Positions 39,645-49,939 of a stretch of DNA of 64,000 bases are shown here, one piece after another. The notes under the pieces are model-generated. The model did not search any database. It saw only the letters and a list, made by a program, of their open reading frames with translations, and was not told the DNA's origin. Within the stretch, counting starts at the first letter, position 1. Each line of letters opens with the position of its first letter. The position numbers and the translations under genes are program-made. The stretch covers positions 5,261,001-5,325,000 of the forward strand of contig NZ_JAPENW010000001.1 in assembly GCF_026341855.1 (NCBI RefSeq). The letters run 5' to 3'. The DNA comes from Streptomyces sp. NBC_00568 (GTDB lineage Bacteria > Actinomycetota > Actinomycetes > Streptomycetales > Streptomycetaceae).

Positions 39645-39700
39645 TGCCGGGCTGCACGGCACCGCTCCGCAGTGCCGGGCTACACGGCACCGCTCCGCAG
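39645..39700. repeat. 28-bp tandem duplication at the 3' end of the rhomboid gene
   Basis: TGCCGGGCTGCACGGCACCG and following bases to 39672 are repeated at 39673-39700 with one G/A difference. The second copy contains the rhomboid stop codon. It looks like a slippage duplication extending from the gene end into the 377-base gap (39303-39679), which holds no gene I can support and presumably the chitosanase promoter. Confidence 0.75.
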
Positions 39701-40600
39701 TGCCGAGACCTTCAGCACCGCGAGAACGACCAGCAGCGTGAGAAGCCCCACGCACACGGCCGCGTGGATCGGCGCCCGCCGGCGGTCCCGGGGAGCGTAG
39801 GCGAAGGCCGCTGTGACGACACCGCCCGCCAGCAGGCCGCCCAGGTGGCCCTGCCAGGACGTGAGCCCCGCCGAGATCAGCAGCCAGATCAGCAGGCCCG
39901 CCATGAAACGGTTGACGTTCCCCATGTCCGCGCCGAGCCGGCGGGTCATCACGTAGTACGCGGCACCGAGGCCGAAGATCGCGCCCGACGCGCCGACCGC
40001 GGCCTCGTCCGGTGCGATCAGCAGCACGAGGACCGAGCCGCCGAGCGTCGACAGCAGATACAGGGAGAGGTAGCGGACCCGGCCGAGCTGGGTCTCGACC
40101 ATCCTGCCGATGTTCCACAGGGCGAACATGTTCATCACGATGTGCGCGATCCCGAACGTGCCCTCGGTCGGCGGCATGTGCAGGAACGCACCGGTCAGCA
40201 GCCGGTACCACTCCCCGTCGACGACACCCTCCGGGTGGTAGTCCGGGGTGTGCACGGCCTGCCAGAGATAGTGCGCCCCGTCCGTGCCCACCAGGCCGGC
40301 GCCGAGCATCTCGAAGCGGTCCACGACCGACGAGCGCACCAGCTCGGCCAGATAGGCCAGCACGTTGAGGCCGATGAGGACGTACGTCACCACGGGCACC
40401 GTCGAGATCCGGCCGCCGAAGGCGGTGCGGGCCTGCCGGACGGACTTCGCGCCCTCCTTCACACACTCCACGCACTGGTGGCCGACGGCCGCCTCGCGCA
40501 TGCAGCCGGGACATATGTAGCGGTCGCACCTGGTGCAGCGCACATGGGACTCCACCTTGGGATGGCGGTAGCAGGTGGTGACGGCGGACTCGGACTCCAC
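39680..40600 (-). CDS. Rhomboid-family intramembrane protease with N-terminal zinc finger
   Basis: 306 residues from GTG 40600, with GAGGAG 10 bases upstream. The first 45 residues form a B-box-like Cys/His cluster (CYRHP, HVRCTRCDRYICPGCM, GHQCVECV). The rhomboid core has the conserved FLHMPPTEGTFGIAHIVMNMFALWNIG (His/Asn oxyanion), the nucleophile Ser in VGASGAIFGLGAAY and His in WQGHLGGLLAGG. Six to seven membrane helices. It cleaves membrane proteins within the bilayer; substrate unknown. Confidence 0.92.
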   Translation of the reverse strand: MESESAVTTCYRHPKVESHVRCTRCDRYICPGCMREAAVGHQCVECVKEGAKSVRQARTAFGGRISTVPVVTYVLIGLNVLAYLAELVRSSVVDRFEMLGAGLVGTDGAHYLWQAVHTPDYHPEGVVDGEWYRLLTGAFLHMPPTEGTFGIAHIVMNMFALWNIGRMVETQLGRVRYLSLYLLSTLGGSVLVLLIAPDEAAVGASGAIFGLGAAYYVMTRRLGADMGNVNRFMAGLLIWLLISAGLTSWQGHLGGLLAGGVVTAAFAYAPRDRRRAPIHAAVCVGLLTLLVVLAVLKVSALRSGAV

Positions 40601-40771
40601 GGCCGGCTCCTCGGAACACGGGGGCAAGGGAAACAGCGAGCCGGTGGGGACGGCGATGATCAAAATATCCAACCGGCCCGTCGGTCGGGAACGGCAGGGT
40701 CCGTGAAGCGGCGGGGCCCGCACCGTGACGTAATCTCGGCGTTCCGAACCCTCGCGCGACGGGAGCCCCGC

Positions 40772-41491
40772 ATGGCCGGAATCAGCCTCACCAAGGTCGA
40801 GGAGACCGCGCCCGCGCTGGTCGGCCCGTACAAGAGCGCCGGGGTCTCCCTCACCAAGCACGGGCTGAGCGGGCAACAGGCCGCCGTGTACCTGGTCGTC
40901 GACTACTCGGGGTCGATGAAGCCGTACTACGACGACGGCAGCGTGCAGGCCCTCGCCGACCGTGTGCTCGGTCTGTCCGCCCATCTCGACGACGACGGAA
41001 CCGTCCCGGTCGTCTTCTTCTCCACGGACGTCGACGCGGTCACCGACATCGCGCTCGACAACCACCGGGGGAGGATCGAACGGATCGCGGCCGGGCTCGG
41101 ACACATGGGCAGGACCAGCTATCACCTCGCCATGGACGCCGTCATCGACCACTACCTCGACAGCGGCTCCAAGGCCCCGGCCCTCGTCGTCTTCCAGACC
41201 GACGGGGGGCCGATCAACAAGCTCGCCGCCGAACGGTACTTGTGCAAGGCCGCCCGGCTGCCGCTGTTCTGGCAGTTCATAGGGTTCGGTGACCCGGGCA
41301 GCCGGCAGTTCGAGTTCCTGCGCAAGCTCGACGAGTTGGCGGTGCCGCGGAAACGGGTCGTCGACAACGCCGGTTTCTTCCACGCCGGTTCGGATCCGCG
41401 GAAGGTGAGCGACGAGGAGCTGTACGACCGGCTCGTCGCGGAGTTCCCGCGGTGGCTGTCGGCCGCGCGGGCCCACGGGATCGTCACATGA
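40772..41491 (+). CDS. VWA-domain protein (TerF-like)
   Basis: 239 residues beginning MAGISLTKVEETAPALVG, a TerD-like opening, followed by a von Willebrand A domain. The MIDAS motif is VVDYSGSMKPYY (DxSxS), with TSYHLAMD and VVFQTDGGP supplying the other metal ligands. Related proteins occur with Ter stress genes and as stand-alone copies in Streptomyces; function is not established. GGGAG precedes the ATG. The stop overlaps the next start. Confidence 0.88.
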   Translation: MAGISLTKVEETAPALVGPYKSAGVSLTKHGLSGQQAAVYLVVDYSGSMKPYYDDGSVQALADRVLGLSAHLDDDGTVPVVFFSTDVDAVTDIALDNHRGRIERIAAGLGHMGRTSYHLAMDAVIDHYLDSGSKAPALVVFQTDGGPINKLAAERYLCKAARLPLFWQFIGFGDPGSRQFEFLRKLDELAVPRKRVVDNAGFFHAGSDPRKVSDEELYDRLVAEFPRWLSAARAHGIVT

Positions 41492-42042
41492 GCGCACACC
41501 TCCTGCCCGCCGCGGGACGGACCGCCGTGCCCTGGAGGAACGGCGGCGGGGTCACCCGGGAGATCGTCGTCCGGCCCGAGGGCGCGGACATGTCCGGCTT
41601 CGCGTGGCGGGTGAGCCTCGCCGACGTCGGCGCCGACGGGCCCTTCTCCTCCTTCACCGGGGTGGACCGGATCCTCACCATGGTCGAGGGCGCCGGGATG
41701 GACCTGACCGTCGGGCAGGACCGCCGGCTCGTCGACACCCCGTACGTGCCCCACCGCTTTCCCGGTGACCTGCCCACCGGGTGCCGGCTGCTCGGGGGGC
41801 CGGTCGTGAACCTCAACGTCATGTGGAACCGGGGTGGTTCGCCGGTGCCCGGCGTCGACGTGCTGTTCCCCGAGGACGGGGTGCCCGTGCCGGGCGGGCC
41901 GGCCGTGCTGGTCGTCGCGCTCGGCGACTCCGCGGAACTCGCGGGGCTGTCCCTCGGGCGCTACGACGCCGCGCTGCTCACGGCGGAGTCCGCCACACTC
42001 CGGGGGGTCGGACCCACCGCGTTGATCCGCGTCGGCCCATAG
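41488..42042 (+). CDS. HutD/Ves family protein
   Basis: 184 residues, cupin-like fold. HutD signatures: PWRNGGGVTREIVVRPEG, FAWRVSLADVGADGPFSSFTGVDRILTMVEG, GGPVVNLNVMWNRG. HutD proteins are linked to histidine utilisation, but no hut genes are nearby; it is paired with the VWA gene through an ATGA overlap. Confidence 0.88.
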   Translation: MSAHLLPAAGRTAVPWRNGGGVTREIVVRPEGADMSGFAWRVSLADVGADGPFSSFTGVDRILTMVEGAGMDLTVGQDRRLVDTPYVPHRFPGDLPTGCRLLGGPVVNLNVMWNRGGSPVPGVDVLFPEDGVPVPGGPAVLVVALGDSAELAGLSLGRYDAALLTAESATLRGVGPTALIRVGP

Positions 42043-42079
42043 ACGTCTTGCGCCCCCTCCGCCCCTACCCGTTCCGCAC

Positions 42080-42222
42080 CGGGGGCGCTGCCCCAAGCCC
42101 CGGCTCCTCAGACGCCGGAGGGGCTGGACTTCTCGCGTCCGGCGCTGGAAAGTTCCAGCCCGTCCGGCGATCGAGGACGAGGCCGTCAGGCCGAAGCGGG
42201 CCCGGGGGCGCAGCCCCCAGGT
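42080..42222. repeat. Dispersed palindromic intergenic repeat
   Basis: Streptomyces-type intergenic element in the 283-base gap. It includes the hairpin GGGGGC-GCA-GCCCCC (42204-42218), CCCGTCCGGCGATCGAGGAC and GAGGACGAGGCCGTCAGGCC, and a related inverted segment (GCCGGAGGGGCTGGAC with TCCAGCCCGTCCGGCG). I recognise this pattern as one repeated at many sites in Streptomyces genomes; copy number here cannot be checked. Confidence 0.55.
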
Positions 42223-42325
42223 ACGGGAAGGGAAGGGCGGAGGGGGCGAGGCAACTCCCTTGGCCTGTCGCACCGTTGGCTTCCGGCGAGGGGCGTGCCA
42301 CCCTGAGGGCCGAGGGGGCGGGCGA

Positions 42326-43951
42326 ATGAGTTTGAGTGAGCGGCGGCGGGCCGAGACGGCCAAGGGGGAGCGGCTGGCCGACTGGGCCGACGGACGGCTG
42401 GGCCTCTACACGCTGGCCAAGGCCAATATGCGCAAGGTCTTCCCGGACCACTGGTCGTTCATGCTGGGCGAGGTCTGCCTCTACAGCTTCCTCGTCCTGA
42501 TCATCACCGGCGTCTATCTCACCCTGTTCTTCGAGCCCAGCGGCGTCGAGGTCGTCTACCACGGCTCCTACGGGCCGCTGAACGGCATCGTCATGACGCG
42601 GGCGTACGAGTCCACGCTCGACATCAGCTTCGACGTGCGCGGCGGACTGCTGATCCGGCAGATCCACCACTGGGCGGCGCTCGTCTTCCTCGCCGGGATG
42701 CTCGTACACATGATGCGGGTGTTCTTCACCGGCGCGTTCCGCAAGCCGCGCGAGGTCAACTGGCTCTTCGGCTGGACCCTGTTGATGCTCGGCCTCATCA
42801 CCGGCCTGACCGGCTACTCGCTCCCCGACGACCTGCTCTCCGGCACCGGCGTCCGCTTCGCACAGGGCGCCATCCTGTCGATCCCCGTCGTGGGGACGTA
42901 CATCTCGTTCTTCCTCTTCGGCGGGGAGTTCCCGGGGCACGACATCATCCCGCGGTTCTTCCCCATCCACGTCCTGCTGCTGCCGGGCATCATGCTGGGC
43001 CTGGTGGTCGCCCATCTGATCCTGGTCTTCTACCACAAGCACACGCAGTACCCGGGGCCCGGACGGGACCAGAAGTCGGTCGTCGGCATGCCGTTCATGC
43101 CGGTCTACATGGCCAAGGCAGGCGGCTTCTTCTTCCTGGTCTTCGGCGTCCTGTCGATCATGGGCGCGATCGCCACCATCAACCCCGTGTGGGCCTTCGG
43201 GCCCTACCGCCCCGACCTGGTGACCACCGGCGCACAGCCCGACTGGTACCTCGGCTTCTCCGAGGGACTGATCCGGGTGATGCCGGGATGGGAGATCAAC
43301 GCCTTCGGCCACACACTCCAGTTGGGCGTCTTCATCCCCTTCTCGCTCTTCCCGCTCATCATGGCCGCCATCGCCGTCTACCCGTTCATCGAGGCCTGGG
43401 TCACCGGCGACCGGCGCGAGCACCACATCCTGGACCGGCCGCGCAACGTGCCCACGCGCACCGCGCTCGGCGTCGCCTGGCTCACCCTGTACGCCGTCCT
43501 GCTGGTCGGCGGCGGCAACGACCTGTGGGCCACCCACTTCCATCTGTCGATCAACGCGATCACCTGGTTCGTCCGCGTCGCCGTGTTCGCCGGACCCGCG
43601 CTCGCCTACGTCGTCACGAAGAGGATCTGCCTCGGGCTGCAACGCGCCGACCGCGACAAGGTGCTGCACGGACGCGAGTCCGGCACCATCAAGCGCCTGC
43701 CGCACGGCGAGTACGTCGAGGTCCACGAACCGCTCACCCCGGCCCAGCGGTTCACCCTCACCCAGCACGAACAGGCCCCGCCGTACGAGGTGGGCCCGCT
43801 GGTCGACGCGAACGGCGTGGTCCGCCGGGTCGGCCCGGCCCGGAGGCTGCGCGCCCGGCTGGCGCGCGCCCTGTACGGGCCCGGCACCCGGATCCCGAAA
43901 CCGACCGCCGAGGAGTACCGGGAGATCACGAGCGAGGACCACCACCACTGA
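42326..43951 (+). CDS. Orphan cytochrome b subunit of the bc1 complex (QcrB-like)
   Basis: 541 residues. Eight or more membrane helices. Haem-ligand histidines are visible in IHHWAALVFLAGMLVHMMRV and HVLLLPGIMLGLVVAHLILVFYHKH. The Qo-site motif is QPDWYLGF, the actinobacterial PDWY form. The C-terminal cytoplasmic tail ends EEYREITSEDHHH as in QcrB. No qcrC, qcrA or cta genes flank it, so it is a second, stand-alone copy. ATG is preceded by GAGGGGG. It is probably either an alternative subunit or a b-type electron carrier (inference). Confidence 0.9.
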   Translation: MSLSERRRAETAKGERLADWADGRLGLYTLAKANMRKVFPDHWSFMLGEVCLYSFLVLIITGVYLTLFFEPSGVEVVYHGSYGPLNGIVMTRAYESTLDISFDVRGGLLIRQIHHWAALVFLAGMLVHMMRVFFTGAFRKPREVNWLFGWTLLMLGLITGLTGYSLPDDLLSGTGVRFAQGAILSIPVVGTYISFFLFGGEFPGHDIIPRFFPIHVLLLPGIMLGLVVAHLILVFYHKHTQYPGPGRDQKSVVGMPFMPVYMAKAGGFFFLVFGVLSIMGAIATINPVWAFGPYRPDLVTTGAQPDWYLGFSEGLIRVMPGWEINAFGHTLQLGVFIPFSLFPLIMAAIAVYPFIEAWVTGDRREHHILDRPRNVPTRTALGVAWLTLYAVLLVGGGNDLWATHFHLSINAITWFVRVAVFAGPALAYVVTKRICLGLQRADRDKVLHGRESGTIKRLPHGEYVEVHEPLTPAQRFTLTQHEQAPPYEVGPLVDANGVVRRVGPARRLRARLARALYGPGTRIPKPTAEEYREITSEDHHH

Positions 43952-44924
43952 GACCGGCCAGCGCCTCGGCCCTGCACTCGGCCGGGGTGCCCCAGGCCGT
44001 CCGCAGGGCGCGGGCCCTGGTGAACCAGAGGGACAGGTCGTACTCGGCCGTGTAACCGATCGCCCCGTGCAGCTGCAACGCCGTCCGGGCCGTGGCGTAC
44101 GCGGCCTCGCATGCTGTGACCTTCGCGGCGGCCACCTCGGCCGGGGCCATCGACAGGGCGGCCCCGAACAGCAGGGGACGCGCGAACTCCAGGGCGATCG
44201 TCGCGTCCGCGAGCCGGTGCTTGACCGCCTGGAACGAGCCGACGGGAACCCCGAACTGGGTGCGCTGCCCGACGTACGCGACGGTCCGGTCGAGGAGCGC
44301 GAGACCGACGCCGAGGGCCTGGGCGGCGGTGGCGAGCCGGGCCCAGGTCAGGGCCCGGCGGGCGGCACGGGTGACCTGCGGGCCGGTGGCGAGGAGTTCG
44401 CCACCGGCCTCGGGCAGGGCGAGCCGCCGGGAGGGGTCCACGGACGCGCGCACCGGCCCGTGTCCGGGCGCGCGGCGCAGCGTCTCGCCCTCCACGACGA
44501 GCAGCGCCGCCGCCGCGTCCGCGTCGAGCGCGTACGCGCCGGCCGGGGCGAACGTCGCGACGCTCTTGCCCGAGGCCAGCCCCGGCAGCAGCCGCTCGGC
44601 CGGGCCCGTCTCACCCAGGTCGCCCAGCTCGCTCAGCAGGACGGCCGCGGCGACCGTCTCCACCACCGGGCCCGGCACCGCGTGCCGACCCGACTCCACG
44701 AAAGCGACGGCCAGTTCGACGGGCAGGAGTCCCACACCCTCGTACGCCTCCGGGACGGCCAGCGCGAAGACGCCCGCCTCGGCGAGCCGCGACCACAGGG
44801 CCCGGCCGGGCGCGTGGTCGCCGGTGGCCCACGCCCGCACGGCCGAGGGAGTGTCCGCGGACGCCAGCATCGCGTCCAGGGAGGCGGCGAAGGCGCGCTG
44901 CTCGGCGTCGAGGAGGAAACGCAT
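43926..44924 (-). CDS. Acyl-CoA dehydrogenase, short (FadE32/33- or IpdE2-like) subunit
   Basis: 332 residues. The ACAD fold has a shortened N-terminal half; the C-terminal region YVGQRTQFGVPVGSFQAVKHRLADATIALE and ALQLHGAIGYTAEYDLSLWFTRA is typical. It is smaller than standard ACADs and partnered with the full-length one directly upstream (ATGA overlap). Heteromeric alpha2beta2 ACADs of this kind act in steroid side-chain and C/D-ring degradation. I infer it forms such a pair. Which FadE it equals cannot be told by eye. Confidence 0.82.
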   Translation of the reverse strand: MRFLLDAEQRAFAASLDAMLASADTPSAVRAWATGDHAPGRALWSRLAEAGVFALAVPEAYEGVGLLPVELAVAFVESGRHAVPGPVVETVAAAVLLSELGDLGETGPAERLLPGLASGKSVATFAPAGAYALDADAAAALLVVEGETLRRAPGHGPVRASVDPSRRLALPEAGGELLATGPQVTRAARRALTWARLATAAQALGVGLALLDRTVAYVGQRTQFGVPVGSFQAVKHRLADATIALEFARPLLFGAALSMAPAEVAAAKVTACEAAYATARTALQLHGAIGYTAEYDLSLWFTRARALRTAWGTPAECRAEALAGLSGGGPRS

Positions 44925-46069
44925 CAGCGGCGGCCCTTCGGGAGGCCGAGCAGCCGCTCGGCGATGATGTCGCGCTGGATCTCGTTGGTGCCCGCGTAGA
45001 TCGGGCCCGCGAGCGAGAAGACATGGCCCTCGGACCATTCGGTGTCCGCCAACTCGCCCTCGGGACCCAGCAGATCGAGTGCCGTCTCGTGCAGCGCGAT
45101 GTCGAGCTCCGACCAGAACACCTTGTTCAGACTGGACTCCGGACCGATGTTCTCGCCCTCGAGGAACCGGGAGGCGTTGGCGTAGGTGAACAGCTGGTAG
45201 GCGCGGGCGCCGATCACCGCGTCGGCCACCCTGTCGCGCAGGGCCGAGTCGGACGGATCGCCGTGGGTGCGCCACAACGCGGCCAGCCGGTCGGCGGCCG
45301 CCAGGAAACGACCCGGCGAACGCAGCGTCAGCCCCCGTTCGTTGCCCGCCGTCGACATGGCCACCCGCCAGCCCTGCCCCGGCTCGCCGATCACGTCCTC
45401 GTCCGGCACGAACACGTCGTCCAGGAACAGCTCGGCGAAGGCCGGCCTGCCGTCCAGCCGGCCGATGGGGCGGACCGTCACGCCCGGCGCGCGCAGGTCG
45501 AACATCAGATACGTCAGGCCCTGATGGGGTTTCGGCAGGCCGGGCTCGCTGCGGAACAGGCCGAAGGCACGGTCGGCGAACGCGGCCCGCGACGACCAGG
45601 TCTTCTGTCCGCTCAAGCGCCAGCCGCCGTCCGCGCGCACGGCCCGCGAGGTCAGCGAGGCCAGGTCCGAACCCGCCTCCGGCTCGGACCACGCCTGCGC
45701 CCAGACCACCTCGCCGGTCGCCATCGGCGGCAGCACACGCTCCCGTTGCTCCGGGGTGCCGTGGTCGAAGAGGGTCGGCGCGAGCAGGCTGACGCCGTTC
45801 TGCCCGACCCGGCCGGGCGCGCCCGCCGCGTGGTACTCCTCCTCGAAGTCCAGCCAGCGCACGAGGTCCGCGTCCCGGCCGCCGTACGCCGACGGCCACG
45901 ACACCACCGACCAGCGGTCCGCCGCCAGTTCGGCCTCCCACCCCCGGTGCGCGGCGAACCCCTCCGCGGTCTCCAGGGAGGGCAGCGGCACCGCCGGGAC
46001 ATGCGCGTCCAGCCAGGCGCGGGCCTCGGCGCGGAACGCCTCGTCGGCGGGGGAGCGGGTGAGATCCAT
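44924..46069 (-). CDS. Acyl-CoA dehydrogenase (FadE30-like)
   Basis: 381 residues from ATG 46069. ACAD signatures: VVWAQAWSEPEAGSDLASL (FAD/substrate loop), VGQNGVSLLAPTLFDHGTPEQRERVLPPM, GQKTWSSRAAFADRAF, LTLRSPGRF and the C-terminal IYAGTNEIQRDIIAERLLGLP. FadE30 dehydrogenates the CoA ester of the reduced indane-propionate (5-OH-HIP-CoA) in the KstR2 pathway; length and position fit. It starts divergently from the SDR gene, across a KstR2-type box. Confidence 0.86.
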   Translation of the reverse strand: MDLTRSPADEAFRAEARAWLDAHVPAVPLPSLETAEGFAAHRGWEAELAADRWSVVSWPSAYGGRDADLVRWLDFEEEYHAAGAPGRVGQNGVSLLAPTLFDHGTPEQRERVLPPMATGEVVWAQAWSEPEAGSDLASLTSRAVRADGGWRLSGQKTWSSRAAFADRAFGLFRSEPGLPKPHQGLTYLMFDLRAPGVTVRPIGRLDGRPAFAELFLDDVFVPDEDVIGEPGQGWRVAMSTAGNERGLTLRSPGRFLAAADRLAALWRTHGDPSDSALRDRVADAVIGARAYQLFTYANASRFLEGENIGPESSLNKVFWSELDIALHETALDLLGPEGELADTEWSEGHVFSLAGPIYAGTNEIQRDIIAERLLGLPKGRR

Positions 46070-46167
46070 CGACGGCACCTTTCGGCGGCGGACTCCGGAC
46101 GGAGGTGGGCCCGGACGGCGGTCGGCCCGGACGGCGGTCGGCTCCGGGAGTGACGGCAACCTTCCCT

Positions 46168-46181
46168 AACAAGTGTTTGGT
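46168..46181. promoter_or_regulatory. KstR2-type operator, divergent FadE/SDR promoter
   Basis: AACAAGTGTTTGGT matches the mycobacterial KstR2 consensus AnCAAGnnCTTGnT at all but one fixed position. It lies in the 128-base gap between two divergent genes and, with flanks, shares ACCAAAC-nn-TTGTTAGG with the other divergent promoter at 52505. Confidence 0.7.
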
Positions 46182-46197
46182 AGGTTAGCTTGGGGTC

Positions 46198-46989
46198 ATG
46201 AGCGACGTCGAGAGTCCGGCGTACATACCCGGGCACGGGCTGCTGAAGGGCCGCACCGCCGTCATCACCGCCGCCGCCGGCGCGGGCATCGGCGGGGCCA
46301 CGGCCCGCCGGTTCCTGGAGGAGGGCGCGCGTGTGCTGATCAGCGACGCGCACGCACGCCGGCTCAAGGAGACCGCCGGCACCCTCGCCGGGGAGTTCGG
46401 CGCCGAGGCGGTCGCCGCCCTGCCCTGCGACGTCACCGAGGAGGACCAGGTCCAGGCCCTCTTCGACACCGCCGCGGAGCTCCACGGCCGACTCGACATC
46501 GTCGTCAACAACGCGGGCCTCGGCGGCACCTCACCCCTCGTCGACATGACCGACGAGCAATGGTCGAAGGTCCTCGACGTGACACTGAACGGCACCTTCC
46601 GGTGCACCCGGGCCGCGCTGCGACGGCTCAAGGAGCGCGGTGACGGCGGAGTCGTCGTCAACAACGCCTCCGTCGTCGGCTGGCGCGCCCAGTCCGGACA
46701 GGCCCACTACGCCGCCGCGAAAGCGGGCGTCATGGCGCTCACCCGGTGCGCCGCGATCGAGGCCGCCGCCTACGGGGTGCGGGTCAACGCCGTCTCGCCC
46801 AGCCTCGCCATGCACCCGCACCTGGTGAAGGTGACCACCCCCGAACTGCTGGAGGAACTGACCGCCCGCGAGGCCTTCGGCCGGTACGCCGAGCCCTGGG
46901 AGATCGCCAACGTGATCGTGTTCCTCGCCTCCGGCTACTCCTCGTATCTCACCGGCGAGGTCGTGTCCGTGAGCAGCCAGCACGCATAG
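46198..46989 (+). CDS. SDR-family oxidoreductase (IpdF-like)
   Basis: 263 residues. Rossmann TAAAGAGIGGATARRF (TGxxxGxG variant), NNAGLGG, catalytic Ser in NNASVVGWRAQSGQ and YAAAK. Size and neighbours match Rv3559c/IpdF, the dehydrogenase for the ring-D hydroxyl of 5-OH-HIC-CoA in the last-rings pathway (as I recall the assignment). First gene of a plus-strand trio with the TetR and thiolase. Confidence 0.83.
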   Translation: MSDVESPAYIPGHGLLKGRTAVITAAAGAGIGGATARRFLEEGARVLISDAHARRLKETAGTLAGEFGAEAVAALPCDVTEEDQVQALFDTAAELHGRLDIVVNNAGLGGTSPLVDMTDEQWSKVLDVTLNGTFRCTRAALRRLKERGDGGVVVNNASVVGWRAQSGQAHYAAAKAGVMALTRCAAIEAAAYGVRVNAVSPSLAMHPHLVKVTTPELLEELTAREAFGRYAEPWEIANVIVFLASGYSSYLTGEVVSVSSQHA

Positions 46990-47004
46990 GACCACAATGA
47001 CCGT

Positions 47005-47622
47005 GTGCCTACCAAGAAGAAGCCCCAGGTGACCGCCACCCCGGAGCGCCGCCGCGAACTGCTCGGCACCGCCGCCGAGGTGTTCGCCGAGCAGGGCTAC
47101 AACGCCACCACCGTACGCAAGATCGCGGACGAGGCCGGGATGCTCGCGGGCAGTCTCTACTACCACTTCGACTCCAAGGAATCGATGCTGGAGGAGATCC
47201 TGCGGACCTTCCTCGACGAGCTCTGGGACGGCTACGACACCGTCCTGGACGCCGGACTCGGCCCCCGGGAAACCCTGGAGGCCCTGGTCACCGAATCCTT
47301 CCGGGAGATCGACCGGCACCGCGCGGCCGTCGCGATCTACCAGAAGGAAGCCCGGCACCTCGCCGCCCAGCAGCGGTTCGCCTTCCTCGCCGACTCGCAG
47401 CGCAACTTCGAGAAGGCGTGGCTGAGCACACTGGAACGCGGTGTCGACGCCGAGGTCTTCCGGGCCGACCTCGACATCCGCCTCACCTACCGGTTCGTGC
47501 GCGACACCGTGTGGGTCGCCGCCTCCTGGTACCGGCCCGGCGGTCAGCACAGCCCGGAGGAGATCGCCCGGCAGTACCTGTCGATGGTGCTCGACGGCAT
47601 CTCCGTCCGCGAGGAGCCGTAA
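47005..47622 (+). CDS. kstR2: TetR-family repressor (KstR2-like)
   Basis: 205 residues from GTG 47005. The N-terminal HTH reads RRELLGTAAEVFAEQGYNATTVRKIADEAGMLAGSLYYHF, followed by DSKESMLEEIL. The ligand domain has the DTVWVAASWYRPGGQHSPEEIA stretch of KstR2-type regulators. In mycobacteria KstR2 is released by HIP-CoA. Length is close to that family, and two KstR2-type operators lie at the divergent promoters of this cluster. It is 15 bases after the SDR gene. Confidence 0.85.
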   Translation: MPTKKKPQVTATPERRRELLGTAAEVFAEQGYNATTVRKIADEAGMLAGSLYYHFDSKESMLEEILRTFLDELWDGYDTVLDAGLGPRETLEALVTESFREIDRHRAAVAIYQKEARHLAAQQRFAFLADSQRNFEKAWLSTLERGVDAEVFRADLDIRLTYRFVRDTVWVAASWYRPGGQHSPEEIARQYLSMVLDGISVREEP

Positions 47623-47653
47623 GCGCACCACTCACGTCCGCGAGGGAGTCGTC

Positions 47654-48811
<1,158 letters not shown>

Positions 48812-48844
48812 GGAACCGACGTCCACCCCTGCCGGCCCGGGCGC

Positions 48845-49939
48845 TCACCCGTCCGGGCCAGCGGGGGCGTCCCCTGCCGTGAGGGCCTGGTCGCCCGTGC
48901 GGGGAAGGGCGTCGAGCGTCGCGCGGGCCTGTGCCATCACCCGATCGACCAGCTCCGCGCACGACGGCAGATCCTCGATCACTCCCGCGACCTGACCCGA
49001 CGCCATCACCCCGAGATCCGTCCGGCCGTCCACCATCGACGACTTGAGCAGCATCGGCGTGTTCGCGGCGAGCAGGACCTGACTCCACGACAGGTCCCTG
49101 CCGTGTTTCATGGCGAGGCCGTCGCTGATCATCCGGGACCAGGAGAGGCCGGAGATCCGCCGGAACCCGGCCGCGCGGCGCACGGCCCGGACGAGGGCCC
49201 GCGTGCGGCCCGCCCGCTCCATCGCGTCGACGAGCTCACTGCGGAGCATGCGGTGCGGCAGCCCGTCGACGGCCGTCGTCAGCGTGACGTCCTTGACCGT
49301 CGCCGCCAGATACCGCGCCTTCACCGCGTCGGGGACGGTCGAGTCGGAGGTCAGCAGGAAACGCGTGCCCATCGCTATGCCCGCCGCCCCGTAGGCCAGC
49401 GCCGCCACCAGCCCCCGCCCGTCGTGGAAGCCGCCCGCCGCCACCACCGGGATGTCCACGGCGTCCACCACCTGCGGCAGCAGCACGCTCGTCGCCACCT
49501 CTCCGGTGTGACCGCCGCCCTCGCCGCCCTGCACGATCACCGCGTCGGCGCCCCAGGCGGCCACCTTCTCGGCGTGCCGCCGGGCGCCGACCGACGGCAC
49601 CACGATCACGCCCGCCTCCTTCAGCTCGGCGATCAGCTCGCGGGAGGGGGCGAGCGCGAACGACGCGACCCGCACGCCCTCGTCGACGATGATCCGCACC
49701 CGGTCGCCGGCGTCCCCGGCGTCGGCGCGCAGATTCACGCCGAAGGGCCGGTCCGTACGGGACTTGACCTCCTTCACGGCGTCACGGAGCTGGTCGAGGG
49801 TCATCGTCGCGGAGGCCAGGATGCCCAGCGCGCCCGCGTTCGCCGTCGCCGAGACCAGGCGGGGCCCCGCCACCCAGCCCATGCCGGTCTGCACGATGGG
49901 ATGCCTGACCCCGACGAGCCCGGTCAGCGCGGTCTCCAT
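48845..49939 (-). CDS. ipdC: Nitronate monooxygenase-like flavoprotein (IpdC-like)
   Basis: 364 residues. Flavin barrel features: GVRHPIVQTGMGWVAGP, NAGALGILASATM, VIVQGGEGGGHTGEV (flavin phosphate and catalytic His region), IPVVAAGGFHDGRGLVAALAYGAAGIAMGTRFL. In the KstR2 regulon the corresponding gene (Rv3553) is IpdC, described as a reductase of a ring-opened intermediate, not a true nitronate oxidase. Its ATG overlaps the ipdB stop. Confidence 0.86.
   Translation of the reverse strand: METALTGLVGVRHPIVQTGMGWVAGPRLVSATANAGALGILASATMTLDQLRDAVKEVKSRTDRPFGVNLRADAGDAGDRVRIIVDEGVRVASFALAPSRELIAELKEAGVIVVPSVGARRHAEKVAAWGADAVIVQGGEGGGHTGEVATSVLLPQVVDAVDIPVVAAGGFHDGRGLVAALAYGAAGIAMGTRFLLTSDSTVPDAVKARYLAATVKDVTLTTAVDGLPHRMLRSELVDAMERAGRTRALVRAVRRAAGFRRISGLSWSRMISDGLAMKHGRDLSWSQVLLAANTPMLLKSSMVDGRTDLGVMASGQVAGVIEDLPSCAELVDRVMAQARATLDALPRTGDQALTAGDAPAGPDG

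Noticed and set aside
48845..49939. A true nitronate monooxygenase
   Set aside because: Position within the ipd operon fits IpdC better; family similarity alone cannot separate them.
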